Positions 27,901-42,900 of a stretch of DNA of 64,000 nucleotides are shown in pieces; positions within the stretch are counted from its first letter, which is position 1; each line of letters opens with the position of its first letter. A program made the position numbers and the translations under genes. The notes beneath the pieces were generated by a model. It had not been told where the DNA came from, made no database searches, and was given only the letters and a program-made list of their open reading frames with translations. Origin of the DNA: Edolisoma coerulescens (taxonomy: Eukaryota; Chordata; Aves; Passeriformes; Campephagidae); contig VWZW01000999.1 of assembly GCA_013397115.1 (NCBI GenBank), positions 51,813-115,812 of the forward strand. The letters run 5' to 3'.

Positions 27901-30900
27901 AATGATTATACCTCACAAATGACATCTGTGATTGTGGACGTATCCTTTTAAAGCCTTGAAAACTAAAGAAGCAATATTTTTTCAACTTGTAGAACAACTT
28001 CCTTTCCAATATTTCTAGAGCAATGTTTTTTAAAGAGAGGTCTTAAAGAGTGGTCTCTTTCAGAAGTTAAAGATTCACTATTGTCTTTCAGTTTGTATAG
28101 CCATTTACTCCAGCACAAAATAAGAACAGAATAGTTGTGAAAAAAGCCATTTTAACGGAGAAAATGTTTATATTTTGTTTGCGCTACTTCCAAGTGATCA
28201 CAGAGTGAAAACACACATTTACATTTTACTTGAGGATTAAGTATTTTTGTGAAAATAACAAACCCTGTTTAAGGCATTAAAAAAGTTAAGACACAATACT
28301 TAAAATCATACTAAATGTTCATATGTGTCACTGATTTCTTTCTTTCTGAATAGCCTGTGGTCTGAGACACAGCCTTTTTGAAAGATCTGTCTATTGATAA
28401 CACGGATTCATTACACAAGCGCAAGGTGTTAACATTCCCTTCTGGAGTACATGCACAAGAGAAAATTGATTTCTGAGTTGCAAAATGCAAGCAAGAATAG
28501 TTTTGACATATATAAATATTTCACGTTAGTGTGCTTAAGTGGGTTCTGCTCTTTCAACATCTTCAGTTACATTTCAAGCCCCTAGGATCAACTTTTAGAA
28601 AAGAATGTTTCCTTAGTAAATTAACCATATTTCATAAGGAACATATTTTTTCTGAAACCTTTCAGAACAGAGCTGCATATTTATGACATATGTGTCTAAT
28701 TATTTAAGATATCCTGGTACCAAAGTGATAATAGCCTAAATTAATTAAAAAAAAAGGAGAGAGAGATGTTAGATAAAAGAAGAAATTACAAGAAATTGTA
28801 ATCTGAAAGTAACAATTTTAAATCCCAAAGGACTCATAAGGAGCAGTAACAGATAGTAGATAGTATTTTTTCCTTTTCTTGGGTGATAGATGAACCATAA
28901 ATTTGATAAAGTAACTGCATTTTTCATCTATTTGTCTCTCATTTCTCTTTTTTTCTTTTCCTGTTCTACCTAATCTTTCTGCGGAGATTGGGTAGATAGC
29001 CTAATGTTCCTACAAGTTAGAAAAAAAAAGTACTATGATTTGTGAAGCAACAGGAATTCCCAGAACTGAAATTGAAGTATCAAAAGCAATCAAGATTTCT
29101 CAGAGAACCTATTACTCTTTGTACTTGTGAAGGAGTGTGTTCCTGCTCTGTTCTTCTGAGTGCTGATATAATTTAAATTAATATTTCTTGTTTCTCTCAA
29201 ATTTATTTAAAGTAATTGAATTATTTTGAGTGCAGAAAAGAAGGGTATTCATGCTGGATTTCAGTGTGCATCTAACTCCAGCTGCATTTAGTTTCCAAAC
29301 AAGTACAGTCTGGATAATTAGCATCTCTAAATATAACATTGCCTTTATGGACCGGGAATGCGAGGCACTACTTCCGAGATGTGCCTCTCTAAAGCAGTGC
29401 CTCTGAGATGACAGAGCCGTAGCTGAACTTTTTTCCCTGCTTGCACAGTATGAAGGTGTTTATTTAGCCACTGCTTTTGTAACTGATAAGCGTCCACGTC
29501 ACCAGCATATTTAACATTGGAAATCTGTGTTGAATTAACTCCCTTAACTGCTATTTCCCTAAATTTCAACCTCCCTCATGAAATCATGCTGTTACCTTTA
29601 GTGAGGAAAACAAAGAAAGTAAAATACATTATAATTGGAAGAACTGGTACTAGAGCATGACATTCAAATACAACAAATAAAATTTCCATGAGATGAAAAG
29701 TTTATGTAATAACCACAAAACTCTAAAAAATCCAGAAACACCTATGTACACTGTAATAAGGTTTTAGATGGGTATTGGTTATTTTACACACACGCACAAA
29801 TGTTAGGCCTTCACAATTACAGCAACAATACTGTTCCATGTAGCAATGCTGGGCTGGCTGTATTAACAGACTTTGTGAGTCTAGTAATGGACACTGAATC
29901 TTTAACTACCTACTCAGTTTGCACTAACCCCATTAACAGACCTATTCACAGAAGAGCTGTACATCAGAGGGTAGCAGAACTGGCCTGCTAACTTTGGCCC
30001 ATTACATAGATGACAGATTGTCCCATTAGATATCTGCCATATTTTCTTTTTCCCTTGTCCAACATCAACCCAAAGTCCCTCTGAAAAGGCACTTTTTATT
30101 TGGCACTTCAAGATCCAGATTTAACCCTTATCAAGTTCAGTGAACTCCAGTGGAGAAATTTTGACCAATGTAACGCAGTTTTCTTCTGCAAAAGCTTATG
30201 TTTCTATTCTTTGTTATTTTTTTTCCCCCAGGCTTTTAGAAAAAAAATATGATGAAGTCTGTGAATTTTGCAAGAAACATAAAACCAGAGTTTGGTATGT
30301 GGTCTATGGAATTTTAATAACAGGTACAGTATATATTAGACCTAGGATTGCTGAAGCCTTATTTATTTACCTGTATGAGATTATAGGCTGTGTCGTGTGT
30401 TTGTCTGACATAAAATCTCTTGACTGTCTTTAAGAATGTATTTTAAAGCAGGTAAGAATTTAGTCCCAGAGAAAATTCCAGATTGCAAAACCTCCTCATT
30501 CCCAAACGTACCAAAAGCACAAATCCGGCTGAACTGCTTCTCCAGGATGTTTGAAGTCTGACTAGCAATTACACTTGTGATAACAAGATAGTTCTGGCTT
30601 TGTGTTTACTCCATTACCAGCTGACTCCGAAATTACAATTTCAGTAACTTGTCCAAAACCATGAAATCACATTAAAAACAGTCAGCCACCAAATAGGACT
30701 GAACGTAAGTCAGCAGGCTGGAAATGAAAGTTTTCTCTTCTGACCCATATTACTCAATAGTCACAGCAAATTTTAGAGTAAATGTACTTATGACAATATG
30801 CACTGCAAAATCATTCAGATATTCTTCTTTCTCCCTTTTCTAGTTAGCAAGTCCATTGGTTTGTTTTCTTCCACTTCACCAAGTTTGTTTTTGAGATCTT

Positions 30901-33900
30901 CCTACTTGAACACTGTGAACACAGAGACTTGAAATATGTCTGTGAGACAGGCGTCAGCACACCAGAAGGGGTTATAAAAGTGCTGCTTGCATGCTGAATC
31001 TCCTGCCTTCATAACATCATCTTGTCTTGCTTTGTCATAGCACAGACATATTCTGGCTCAAGAGAGTGAGTTCGTTCTAATATGTCAGGATTTCATACAT
31101 TAATTCCATAAAAAACCAACTTATGTTACAAAAATCAGTAGTCCTTCTTCTTTATTTGCCATAGACAAAATCAAATTATTCTTAACAAGAACTGAATATT
31201 TTTTTGGCCAGCATTTATCAGCAGTGAACCCGTCAAATAAATAATTTTATAGCTACTTTATTAAATAAATTACTTTTAAGCTTCACAATTACTTGAGAAG
31301 GTCATCAAATCAGTCAACTGACAATGTTTATAAGTGTTTGTTTCTAGTTTTATTGGACAAACCCATCCTCTTTTGAAAAAAAGAACAAGTCTCATGCTCT
31401 TAATTCATACTTTTTACACAGGAAAAATAGATATATATAGATGAGTTTAATTTTCCTGAGTGATTAACATGTTTGATATGAACTTGCCTTGGCAAAAGCA
31501 TATAACCTGCTTTGACCGAATGAAAGCCACCTTTCATATCAATGAGCATATCATAAGTAACAACACTATCCACAAAAGTAAAATTTTTCAGTATTTAGGC
31601 CGAGAGTCAGAAAAGCATTGAAAAGGTTTACACGGGCCTTATAAATTTAAGATGTGATCCAGTTTTTAAAAAGACCAATGTAACTGACATGTATATTCTT
31701 GTTTCTGTGACAGCATACTTGGCAGTAGTTATTGCAGCCTGCAGTTGGAATTTTCAGAGAGCTTTGCCGCTCTTTGTCTTCACTGTCCTAGCCATCTTCT
31801 TCGTCTGCTGGGATTTTTTAATAGCTAAGTATGGAGACAGAATTGCTGCATTCTTTTCCCCTGGAGACAGATACCTGAAAAAACAGTGGTTTTGGTTGAA
31901 ATGGTAAATATTAATTACTTTCTATTTATGTAGAAGGACAATGCACTAGTCAAGCTACCCCTATGATTTTATTTCAACTTATTCCCCCATAAGCACAGGG
32001 AGATGGGTCAGTCATACATATCTCAATAAAATCACAGAATAATTCAGTATTTACCAGTTTATAGATATCAGAAACACATACAAGATTTCAATGCAGTAGC
32101 TAGGGATCTTTTGATCTGTCTTGACAGAAAGCATAGAAAAATACTATGAACTGAGGTAGGACACATTTGTTGTTGAAAGAGAATATGTTCACAAAAGTCC
32201 ATGTGTGTTGCAGCCTTTTGCATTCATTCTGCAAGCCAGAAAGTGCTTCACTGTTCAGAGAGCTGTTAGGTTCATATAAACCTTAACTCTAGCATATGCA
32301 AACTGCTAAAGACTGGAGTGTATTATCTAGATACTGCTTTTCCACATATCCCCATAGCAATTTTTACTTGACCTTCAGGAATCAAAACATGACAGCCAGA
32401 TTTAATGTCATAATAAGGTCATATGACCTTTATTCCTGAGCAGTGATCGGAGATATTGAAGTTATCCCTGGGAAAATAAGGAGACAAAGGAGCCTTGTAG
32501 ACCAAAGAAAAGACCAAATAAAATCTCATTAAAAAGGAAAACTCAATTGGCAAGCTACCTTCTGTTGACTTTCTGTTTCAGCTAGGTCACCTACTAGCTC
32601 AGAGACAAAGAGTTTTAAGGAGGAGTCATTCTCAGTTCAGGAAATGTCCCAGATTATTCTTAAGATTTAAAAATGGTTTTGCTAGGAAAGGTGCTCTAAA
32701 GGCTGTGGCCCTTCTGCTCAGGAGCCGCATTAGAAAGCAGTCACACAGAGGCATTTCCATTAGATGGTCTGGCAACCTCTCTGGGAGAAGAGCCCTGAGG
32801 AGCAGATGGAACAAGTCAGGAGCAGTAAGTGCTATATTACCTGGGCTGCAATCCTTAAATTGTACATATCACAGGTTGGGTGCTTAACTGTTTTCTTCCA
32901 AGAGACAGAAAGTCTTTCAGATGTAGAAAGGGTTACTCAGCATTGCAATGGCCAAGCCATTTTGTGGAGTGTGCCTGCAATATTGTTAATCCACATCTAA
33001 AAATAGAATTTATGTATCTAGGTACCACTGAAATCAGTGAAAGCTTACTGTGAGACAAAACTAGCATTAAGGACTTGGGACTGTGTTTATTTCCTCTCTG
33101 TATATGGGATGATGTATTTTGTTGCCTTCCAGGCTGTTGTTGTGGTAATTACCTTCATAAGCTTAACATGGTTCTGATGTTGGGGACCATAGAAACACTG
33201 AAACACAGATGTACACGTCTCTTTCATTGTTTCTGAGATAGCTGAACAGACTGCAAACGGTTACAAAGAAAAGAGCTGTTTACAGCCTGCTCCTCAGTAG
33301 AGTGTGCTCCATAAGCCCACCAGCTAAACAGCACAGTGCAAGTTGTAAAAACCATAGCCTGTCTTGCCCAGAACTAAAGAAAGATTCGATAAAGAAAAGG
33401 AAGGAAGGGAAGGAAAAGAAGGATGAAGTGAGAAAGGAAGATATCACATTTCACTTAATAGAAATAGCACCCAGACAAGAGTCACTCATGGTTTTTTTGG
33501 ATTTCCCCGCATACTCTGGCTTGGAGGACATTTCTTCTGGATGCTGCCAGAGGTGCATGAGCAAAGGCAGGTTCCTGCTTGTGTAGAGCTACAGGTTTCA
33601 GCCCAAAACATTGTACAAAGAGTTTATTCACAAACAGAGTTGTAAATGTTTTGGGTATGGGAAGGGAAAGGAATATCCCAAACATCATTTTCAGGATATA
33701 ATGATGCTTTTTGTTTCCTAGGGTGTTGTGTGCAGCTCTTATTATAACTATCATCTGCTGGCTCATCTTTGACACAATAAAACGAACATCCCGCCAGCTA
33801 ATCTCCTTTGGTGGGCTTGTGATGTATGTTCTCCTGATGCTTATCTTTTCCAAATATCCAACCAGAGTGAGTATTTTTTCCATGATGGGTCTTTTGAGAA

Positions 33901-36900
33901 TTTTTTTATTCTGTGTTTAAAAAGCTATTCCCCTACCCTAGCACCAAGTCTAATAAGAGTAACAAGATGTGGGAAAATAAAAATATAGGCTTGCCTGAGA
34001 CCAAGCACTATATTTCATTTCTGAGGAAACTAAATTTTCTGTTGGGGATCATGTATGGGGCTGTACCAACACTAGTCTCTCACTATTTTGGGAAGCAGCT
34101 GCCCATCTTTTATTCCAGCCCTGATACAGGTTGGAATTTGCTCCTGGAGCATCAGTGCAAGCTGAGATAGACCTTCTCCATGTTTTCACCCACAGGAGCC
34201 TCACCACAGTCCTCAGCATATCACAGTCATTTACTTGAGGACACTGTCATCACATCAACATGAATTGCATGGAACCAGAGATATGAGAGACTTGTATAAC
34301 TCTTAACCCCTCACAATTTTGTTTCCCACTACGAATTCAGCAGCCAAGGCTGAGCTGAGATTCTCACCTTTTGCTCACACACACCCATAGGCTCATAAAT
34401 GCCATTTATTTTCTTTTTCCATCAGAAATGTCCACTCTGGTTTGCTGTGGTATACAAAGGGCTTAGTTCAGCTACCACAACTACCATCTTAGCTTTTACT
34501 CCTGTTTGCATGCCTCACATACCTCTGCATGCTTTCTTCAATCATATATCCATTGTCCAGGTCACCAAGTTTTCTCAATACTTTTCAACACGTCTTGCAT
34601 CAGTCCTGAGACTTTCTTAACAGGTGAAGTCCTCTCAGCAAGGACTGATGAACTTACCCCATCCTTTGCAACTGCTGCTGTCTCCAACTGAGGTGAAAAC
34701 TCATACTCCAAATGCTTTGTGCTCTCCCATGAGTCCTCATTACACCAAACTGGTTTGTGTTATTCAAATATGATCTGATTAAATTACAGAATGCCATCTC
34801 AGCTCTTTGTCTTGTAGGTAATTTGATTCAATTTTCACAAAACAAAGATGTGTTCTGAGGCAGCAGAACAGGAATTGCCAGTGTAGTGAAGAGGAACCCA
34901 TTATAGGCAGCCAGAGTTTTTCCTATGACTGCCTTTATATGATGAATCACAGTATATAACTGAGTAGTTCTCTTTAGAGCTAGGGGACAGAAAGAGAGTT
35001 CAAATTACCCAAGGACAAACCCTATAGCAAAATCTCCTTATTCTCTGTCCAGATATGTGAAGATCTGAGTCCCCTACAACCTGTTTTGGCAGCTGCTCCT
35101 ATGCTGCAGTATAGTCAGACAATCCCCTTACATGATTTAAACAAACATCCAAAGTAAACTATTACTTATTTAAATAACAAGCAGTTTCTTTATTTTTCTG
35201 TCTATCTAGGTTGCTTGGAGACCAGTATTTTCAGGAATAGGAATGCAGTTTTTTCTTGGGGTTCTTATTCTGAGGACCAAAGTGGGTTTTGATGTATTTA
35301 ACTGGCTAGGCATTCAGATCCAGGTAAGCTACTGAGCAAAATCCTTACTTGTTTAATATAGTTTTCTGTCTTAAGGGTCTTACATTATATGAACAGGCTG
35401 TTCAAGGATCCATTTGCCCCTTGAGTTTTTCTCCTCTTGAGGAAAAATGGGTTCTCAGAAGGGTAATTGACTTCCTGAATTCAACGTTCTTCTCATTTAT
35501 TTTTTGTATCATTAATAGAATGGCTAGAGTAATCCCATTTATTAATGGCTTTACCATCATTGGGCTGAAGTTGTAAATTGGCATTCTTGAAACACAAACT
35601 ACTGTTGTGCCAGGGCACCCACAGGAACTCTTAGTCATGGCCCAGCTCCAAATCATCCTTGGAATAAACGTGATAAAAAAGCCTTGGGATTTAGGGCACG
35701 GCCCTAATTATCTTTAGAGCGGCAACGTTCCTGGCACCAGGGACATTTCATAGTCCTCATAACATATAAGAAAATTAATTCAGATACATACAGGTGGCGA
35801 TATCCACATCTGCATGCTGGAGGGGATCTCTAGAAGGTGGATGGGATCATCCCAGCAGACACAAAGTTTTTAAAAAAGTCTGTTACTGTGAAATAATGAA
35901 TAAGCAATATCCAAAATATAGATCAGAGAGTACCCACCGAAGGACATTCAGACTTTTCACCCCAGGGATACTATTCTCACAGCTGTTCTTCACAGGTAAT
36001 TAAGCACATGTAAAACCAGGCAGTGCAGAATGTACTGTTTCTGTTTGCGGGAGCAAAGGTACAGATCTGACGTCTGTCTAATCTGCAGGCAGTGGGAGTC
36101 ATCTGGGTTTTGTCACCAGGTTCTCAGTTTCTAACTGAGGCAGATCTGGTGCCCCCTTTCGTTAGCTTTATGTTTTCATGTCTTACAGTCTCTCCTGTCA
36201 GAACTAATTACTGTAACTATTATAAACTGTATTTTAACTCCATTTTGATCTGTGTCATTGTTGCATATGTTTGCATCAGGAGTATAAAAATGCACCACTG
36301 GATCAGAATTAAAAAGTAGAATATTCCCTTAGGCTAGCTCCTAGCTACACCTTTCAAAACTCATTACTTCAGTCATCAAATCTCCATTTTAAGCTGTATA
36401 ATTTATTGTACTTATTTGCATCAGATGGAGCATAGAAATGCACCATAGTATTTGGATGAAAAATTAAGTGTTTCTTTCAGTGTAGCTTATGGCCTCTATT
36501 GTGATGGGTACTCGATGGAGCACGGCAGATACCCTCAATTCAGCCAAACACAGTCAGCGAGGCCTGGACCCATACAAATCAGAGCCCAAGCTTCTTGGAC
36601 CTCACCATATCTCTGCAAGACAACTAGCAATATTTTCTTAGGTTTTGGCAGGTACCCAGGGCTTATGGCTAAGTTGCTTTGCTTTCTGTCCCTAGACTTT
36701 TCTGGAGTACTCTGATACAGGTGCCAAGTTTGTGTTTGGTGACAAATACATGGATCATTTCTTTGCTTTTAAGGTAAGACGGTTGTTATATGCCGTATGT
36801 GGCAGACAGACGATGGTAAGAGGAACAGTATAAATTTAGTTGTGAAATAAATTTACTGTGCCTTGTGATATATATGTAGTCACCAGAGAAATCAACAGGT

Positions 36901-39900
36901 AAATTATTCCTTATTATGTGACATTCTGAACAGAAAATTTGGGAACCCTTTCATTCACTGCTATACACTGAGTTATATCACACTTATTAAGTCTAATTAT
37001 AACAACATATATTGCGTGTAGACAGAACTTTGGGATATCTTTCTACAAGGAATAGGTTAAAAGGCTTGTACCTGGCCACTGACAGAAATATTACCTCCTG
37101 CCTATCTTCCCCATCTCTCCATGAGTAAAAGTGCTCCACCATGCTATGCTGTTGTACCCTTAAGTGCTGTGCAGACCACTGCCTCACAGTGCCACACATT
37201 CCTCCTGAATGAAGAAGTGGAGAGTCTAGATGTGTATTTATTCATGCTTGGGAGAAGAGCTAGAAGCTGCATAAGAAGGAAGAATTACATTATACTGCAT
37301 TGTTATTGCATCAGTAAGATCACAGGGAGATTTCCCATCTCTGTCTTAAGAGACCTTTTTGGGAAACAGCTGGAATACTGTTTATCTGCTCTGTGCTCTC
37401 TAACCTGTACCAGCATCCTTCCTGGTTTTGCTCTGAGAAGTAGCCCATGCCACAATGCCTGGTTAGCCTGGAATCAAGAACATATAAGGCAAAAGAAATC
37501 CCAAACCCCAGACCAACCCAAATAACAAATAAATAAACTCCAAACAAATATGAGAAAGGTATCAGGACTTACTCAGAGACCATTCTCTTGACATTTTAGA
37601 TACCTGACCATGGGCTTACGTGCCTTTTATCTTATTTTTTCTTGAGGTGATATTCCAAACTAGGTATTCTTCAAACTTAGCTCTTTCATTACTTGAGAAA
37701 GAAGGTGCTATCTGTAAAATAGCCTGCTACTAAGAATAGGCAGAACATCTTAGAAGGGAAAAAAAATTAGGCATTTCATCAATAAATATGAATTATACTT
37801 TAAGAGCAGTACTTTTGCACCTTTAGTTTCACTTTCCAGGCTCCTCTCACCTTTACTCTATTGAGCACTCAAATAACAATTTTTATTTCCAACTACATGT
37901 TTCAGGGATGAAATTATTTCATTCCCACACCCTTATGTTATTTTTTCTGTAGTTTTTGATGATGCCTTATGAATATGATTCTTTCAAGATGGCTTTCAGT
38001 AGTGCCTCAGTGATGATGCAAAATACTTTGCTTTCTAAAGCCATAGCAAGGGAACAGACAGCCCTAGTTTCCTTCTATGTAGGCAAACATCCATCAGTCT
38101 TATGCTACGGTTCAAGCCAGCAAGACCATGGAATTTCTAGAAGATAGGAACAAGTAGATTATTCTCACATTGAAAATCAACCCATGAGTTGATTTTCAGA
38201 GCTGCATATGTATAGAAATATGTGTGTATATATATATATATACATATATGTGGTAAACTGAGTGGCAGACAAGTGTACAACAATACCAAAACATGCTCCA
38301 TCTGCTCCTCCTGTAGACAGGGAATTCCCTCTTCCAACAACAGTGAGTGACAGCTAGCCTGTTCTCTCTTGAAACACTTGTCATTTATTTAGACATTAAG
38401 TTGGTCCGAAGTGGTTTTTTGTGTCTTTCAGATATTTTATGGGGTATGCATGTTGTGATAAGCTCTCCAAATCTTGCCCCAAGATATTTCAAAGCATCCT
38501 CCAAAAGTCAATGCTTAGCTCCTGGGAGATTAGACAAGGGACAGTATATGTCTTTGCAGAAAACTGTCAGAGTCCAGTTGTATCCATACTGCATCCTTAG
38601 CAATATGCAGGGACACATCAGTTTTCTGATGTGTTTTTCTGATGTGTCACTTCCAGGTGAAGTGGACATGTTACCAGAGCAGACATATCCCATGTGTGCA
38701 TATGCACACCCGTATGTGATCTGACCAGTCCCACCAGTCCCCCAGTGCCTTTGAGCACACGGTTCTGGAAGCACTAAGTAGTCAAAAATGCATGCATTTG
38801 CATGCATAAGTCAGTTATTTTAAATGTGTATTTGTGTATGGAGACGCATAATTTCGGAGTTCTGAAAAAATCCATTTGCCCGTATTAATAAGCACTTCCA
38901 AGTAGATGGAAAAGGCCTTTTAGTACTAAGTCTTCTATCCTGTGGACTACGAAAGGTAAAGTTTGCTTTGAGCAAGGAAGAAATTTGACTTCTGTTAAAT
39001 CTGTAGCTTCTTTTTCACACCAGGAGAATTATGGTTCCCTGAGAAAGGCTTTGCTTTGAAGGTCAAGCTTTAGGAGTGTATGAAAAAGCAGGATGTTCCT
39101 TAAATATCAATAGCAACTTCTTTAAAGGAAAATAAGGAAAAAGTACATCAAGCCACAAACGGGAGGGGAGTTGAGAGCAGCCAACAATTTTAACTCCCTG
39201 CTCTATATGGTAATAACAAAAGAAAAGGCAGGGGAGAAAGATATTAGTTTTACTGAACTAAAGCTTCTGTTATTACTGCATGGCAAACTATCCCTACAAA
39301 AACGCAAAAAGATCAAAGAACCAAACTAGAGAAAGCAGCATTATATTAACCTGCTGAACAGCACAACAGTATTGGTTAATTGCACTCTGTCCTTTTGGCG
39401 AAAGGTTCTGATCATCAAAATTGAGTTTCTAAATGTTTATCAAAATTGTTGATAGTACCAACTCTCCTCTAGAAAGGCATAGCGTCTGTTTACTGAAAAG
39501 ACCTGAACTAACAAAGTGGTTTGTTGTTTTTCATTCTGTTACTTGATTTTATTTATAATGCATTATATCATTAGTGAACACACATGAAAGCTTCCTAGCC
39601 TTAGTGGCTGTGGGAAAAGGACTGTGGCCCTGTGGACTGGTAACTGGGGTACACTAAGAGGAAACGGAGGGGTTATAGTAGCATCTTAATAAGAGATGTA
39701 ATGCAGGGTAAATCACAGTTGCCGCTCCCTGGATGGGATATGGTTGGTGCATGGCTTGAAACCTCTTTCACTATGATTCCCCATCACCTGCTAAGGGGGA
39801 TGGCATGGAGGGTGGAACGCAGTGGAGACACCATGGCCAGACTCTGTGGAAATCCTTGCAGCGAAGGGAACTTGGTGGTACTTTGTAGCTGATAAGCCTC

Positions 39901-42900
39901 ATACCAACTGTCAACCCAGGGTAAGAGGGGAAGATGTCCCACTGCTGAGCCAGCAGCTATGGCGAAATCCCTCCTCTTAAATGAGCTTGCTTCACTAAAG
40001 CCTAATAATAATATTAATGCACACTTCCATGTCAAAGTTACCCACCCCCGAGGTACGGCCAACCCTCACTGGGATGCGCTCTGCATTCTTTTTGACTGTA
40101 TCTTTAAAAGCAAAGGGAGACAATTTTACACTAATCAGTAACAAAGGTATGTAGGACTAGAGTCACTCAAGCTCCATGTAAACACAGAGAAATAGTATAT
40201 AAGTAAGATGAGAATGGGGGAAAAGTTAGGGAACACCCCATCATAACTGCTGGGATCTGTGGATGGGCTGAACCTGTCTTCTTTCCCATAGGAACACCTA
40301 CGGGGTAAGAACCAGACTCTATGCGCCCTGAATACATTTATTGGGGATTTGAGCTTGTCTGTGTGTTCCTTCAAGTACATTTTTGTGGTCAGACACCATC
40401 ATCAACAATCTTCAAACCTTAACCTGTTGCGATTTTATATTTATAAAGAGTGTTATCCTGTAAACTGTTAGTGTGAATCCTTCATGGATGCTAGCGTTTG
40501 CCAGCTGTGGATAACACACTCTAATAAAGGGGAAAAGGCCTCCCTTATGCTGGTGGTGTGTTTCTCTGACTTAAGTCAGTCAAACCACCCTCCAATCCAG
40601 CAGGACTGCTCAGTGAAGAGTCTCCCTATCGGGATGCTGACAGACTGGTCAGGTACAAGGCTCTTGGCTTTCCTGAGACACAGACAGACAAATTAAACAC
40701 CAAGGGTCAAATAAAGCTCTCCACACTAAGGGTCGAGGAAGCCTTCCCTTTTCACGTGACGGTGGTACTGTTTTAGCTGTAACTAATCTGTCTGACTAAT
40801 TTTGGACTTTTGGGGGGATTCTTCTTTCTTTTGTATACTAGCATAGAAGTGGTGTAGTCCTGTATATTTAAAATACTTGAGAATCAAGTTATATTAGTTT
40901 TATTCAGGATGAAAACCCAACACATTTAATAATCCATCAGGCAGTGGGTTAGGCATTCATGCAATTCTTTTAAATTGTGTTTAAAGAAAGTATTTTTCAG
41001 TCTCCACAGTAAGAGACATATATTCACTTTTTGTATTTAGTAAGTACAGACCTTTAAATAGATTCTGTTTAGAATGTAAATGTTCGAACTGATTTAAATA
41101 TGGCTGTGAACTAATGTATATCATGCTAAACCAGACAGTTTCAAAACAACTGCAGTTGTGTTAGAAAACCATGTAGATAAATGAAAATTACTTAATTATA
41201 GCACAAACAGGAAGGTCAAAAATTTTACAGCATAACTGTAAGCTTAAAGATGAGTTTTCAATACCTGTAAGTACAACTCCAAAAACATGACTCTCTTTTT
41301 CAAAGATTAAATAGCCTAAAGGACAGGAAACCACTCTAGAAGTTTTAATTATCTTGTATCTTCAAATCAGGTACTGCCAATCGTGGTTTTCTTCAGTACG
41401 GTTATGTCTATGCTTTACCACATTGGATTCATGCAGTGGCTTATTGGAAAGGTATGCATTTTTGCCAATTAAGTGCTCATTTGCTAGTGTGGGAAACATT
41501 TGGAACACATGCAGAGGAACCATAGCCTGGAAATAGTTCCAAATGTTACCATCGCAAAATCTTAATTGGTATCATATAGCACACTTTCTGTCTCTCAGTC
41601 TGGTTTCATTGCTTATGTCATATTAATTGTTAGATTTGCCTGTCTAGCTTTAGTGTTCCTCAAATGCCATGCTTGCTAAAATCTTCCTTTCTGCCTGCCC
41701 TTCTGCCAGCCCTCAAAGTGCAGGATGGAGATCAAGTCACAGACAGTGGATTTCTGCTAAGCATTTCAGTAGCAATTGCATATACCTTCCTACCACAGAT
41801 ACCCAAATAAGATCAAAGCAGGTTCCTCACCTCATTCTCTAAGTGTTCATTTCTGTCAGCATCTATGTCTAGTGCTAGTGTCTGCTAAGATAAGATCAAG
41901 TCTACTTTCTGTCCTCTCTGTCCAGTAAACTTATTGTATGAGGGAAAAGATCTTCCTCTATCGTGGTAGTTAAACCTTATTTAAAGATACTCTTAAATTA
42001 AAAGTACTTTGCCCTTCACATTCACAGGATTGTTATATAAGCACCATGAACCTCACCTAGCTGATATTAGTGTGCTAAAATTGCAATGAGGCATTTTTAA
42101 CCTTAATCTAAATTACACATTTTTTCCCTTCATATGATCCAAGTCTCTTTGGACAAGAACATAAGTAATAAGAACACATCAAAATATCTGTTTTGTTCAA
42201 TTTAGTTTATCGTTTTTGTGCCCAGAAGGAGCCTGGAGTACTCTCAGTTCTGTTAAATTACTCCTCCTCTGTCTTATTTTAGCATGTAACAATTACCTGA
42301 ATGTGCTATACCTTGAAGCTGAAATCATTAACTCAGGAAGTATTGTAACATGTCTCTGAACTCTTAGATTGATATAATTAACTCAAGAAGGGCATGGAAC
42401 AGGCTGAACAAATTTTTGTTTCTTTTTTAATCATTTTAGGTTGGTTGGATAATGCACATTTTCATGGGGACAACTCCTGTTGAGTCCCTGGTAGCTGCTG
42501 GTAACATATTTGTGGGACAGGTGAGTTGGAGCGCAGAGAAACAGGATAACACAATGTTACAGAATACAGGGAAATAGTGCTGCTTATTGAGCATTTGTGT
42601 ATTTGAAAAATAATCTCTTATAAAGCCAGGATTCCACTACAGCGAGCCTAATGGTTGATTTCCAAAACTGCAGTATGTTCATATGCTGGCAGTGATGCAC
42701 AATGGAGTGGATTTGGGAAGCGATATGTTTTCCCAACAGAAGGTCAAGCATAAATGTAGGTGATAGATCTCCCTACCAGGTTACTCCAAGGCTATGAAGA
42801 AATAATAGTTTCAGGGTTCTTTTTCAATTGAAAAAGCAAGTGGTATGAAAAGATGGTACGCAAAGCAGGCAGGGGCAGGAGAGAGAGACAACGCAGAAAA

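Noticed and set aside
33482..33883. 133-codon minus-strand frame
   Set aside because: It is largely antisense to SLC28A3 exon 6 and its intron; an antisense shadow of a real exon.
38600..38655. Short inverted repeats around CTGATGTGT, possible hairpin RNA
   Set aside because: The repeated word is short and direct as well as inverted; no stable precursor-like stem of microRNA length could be drawn.
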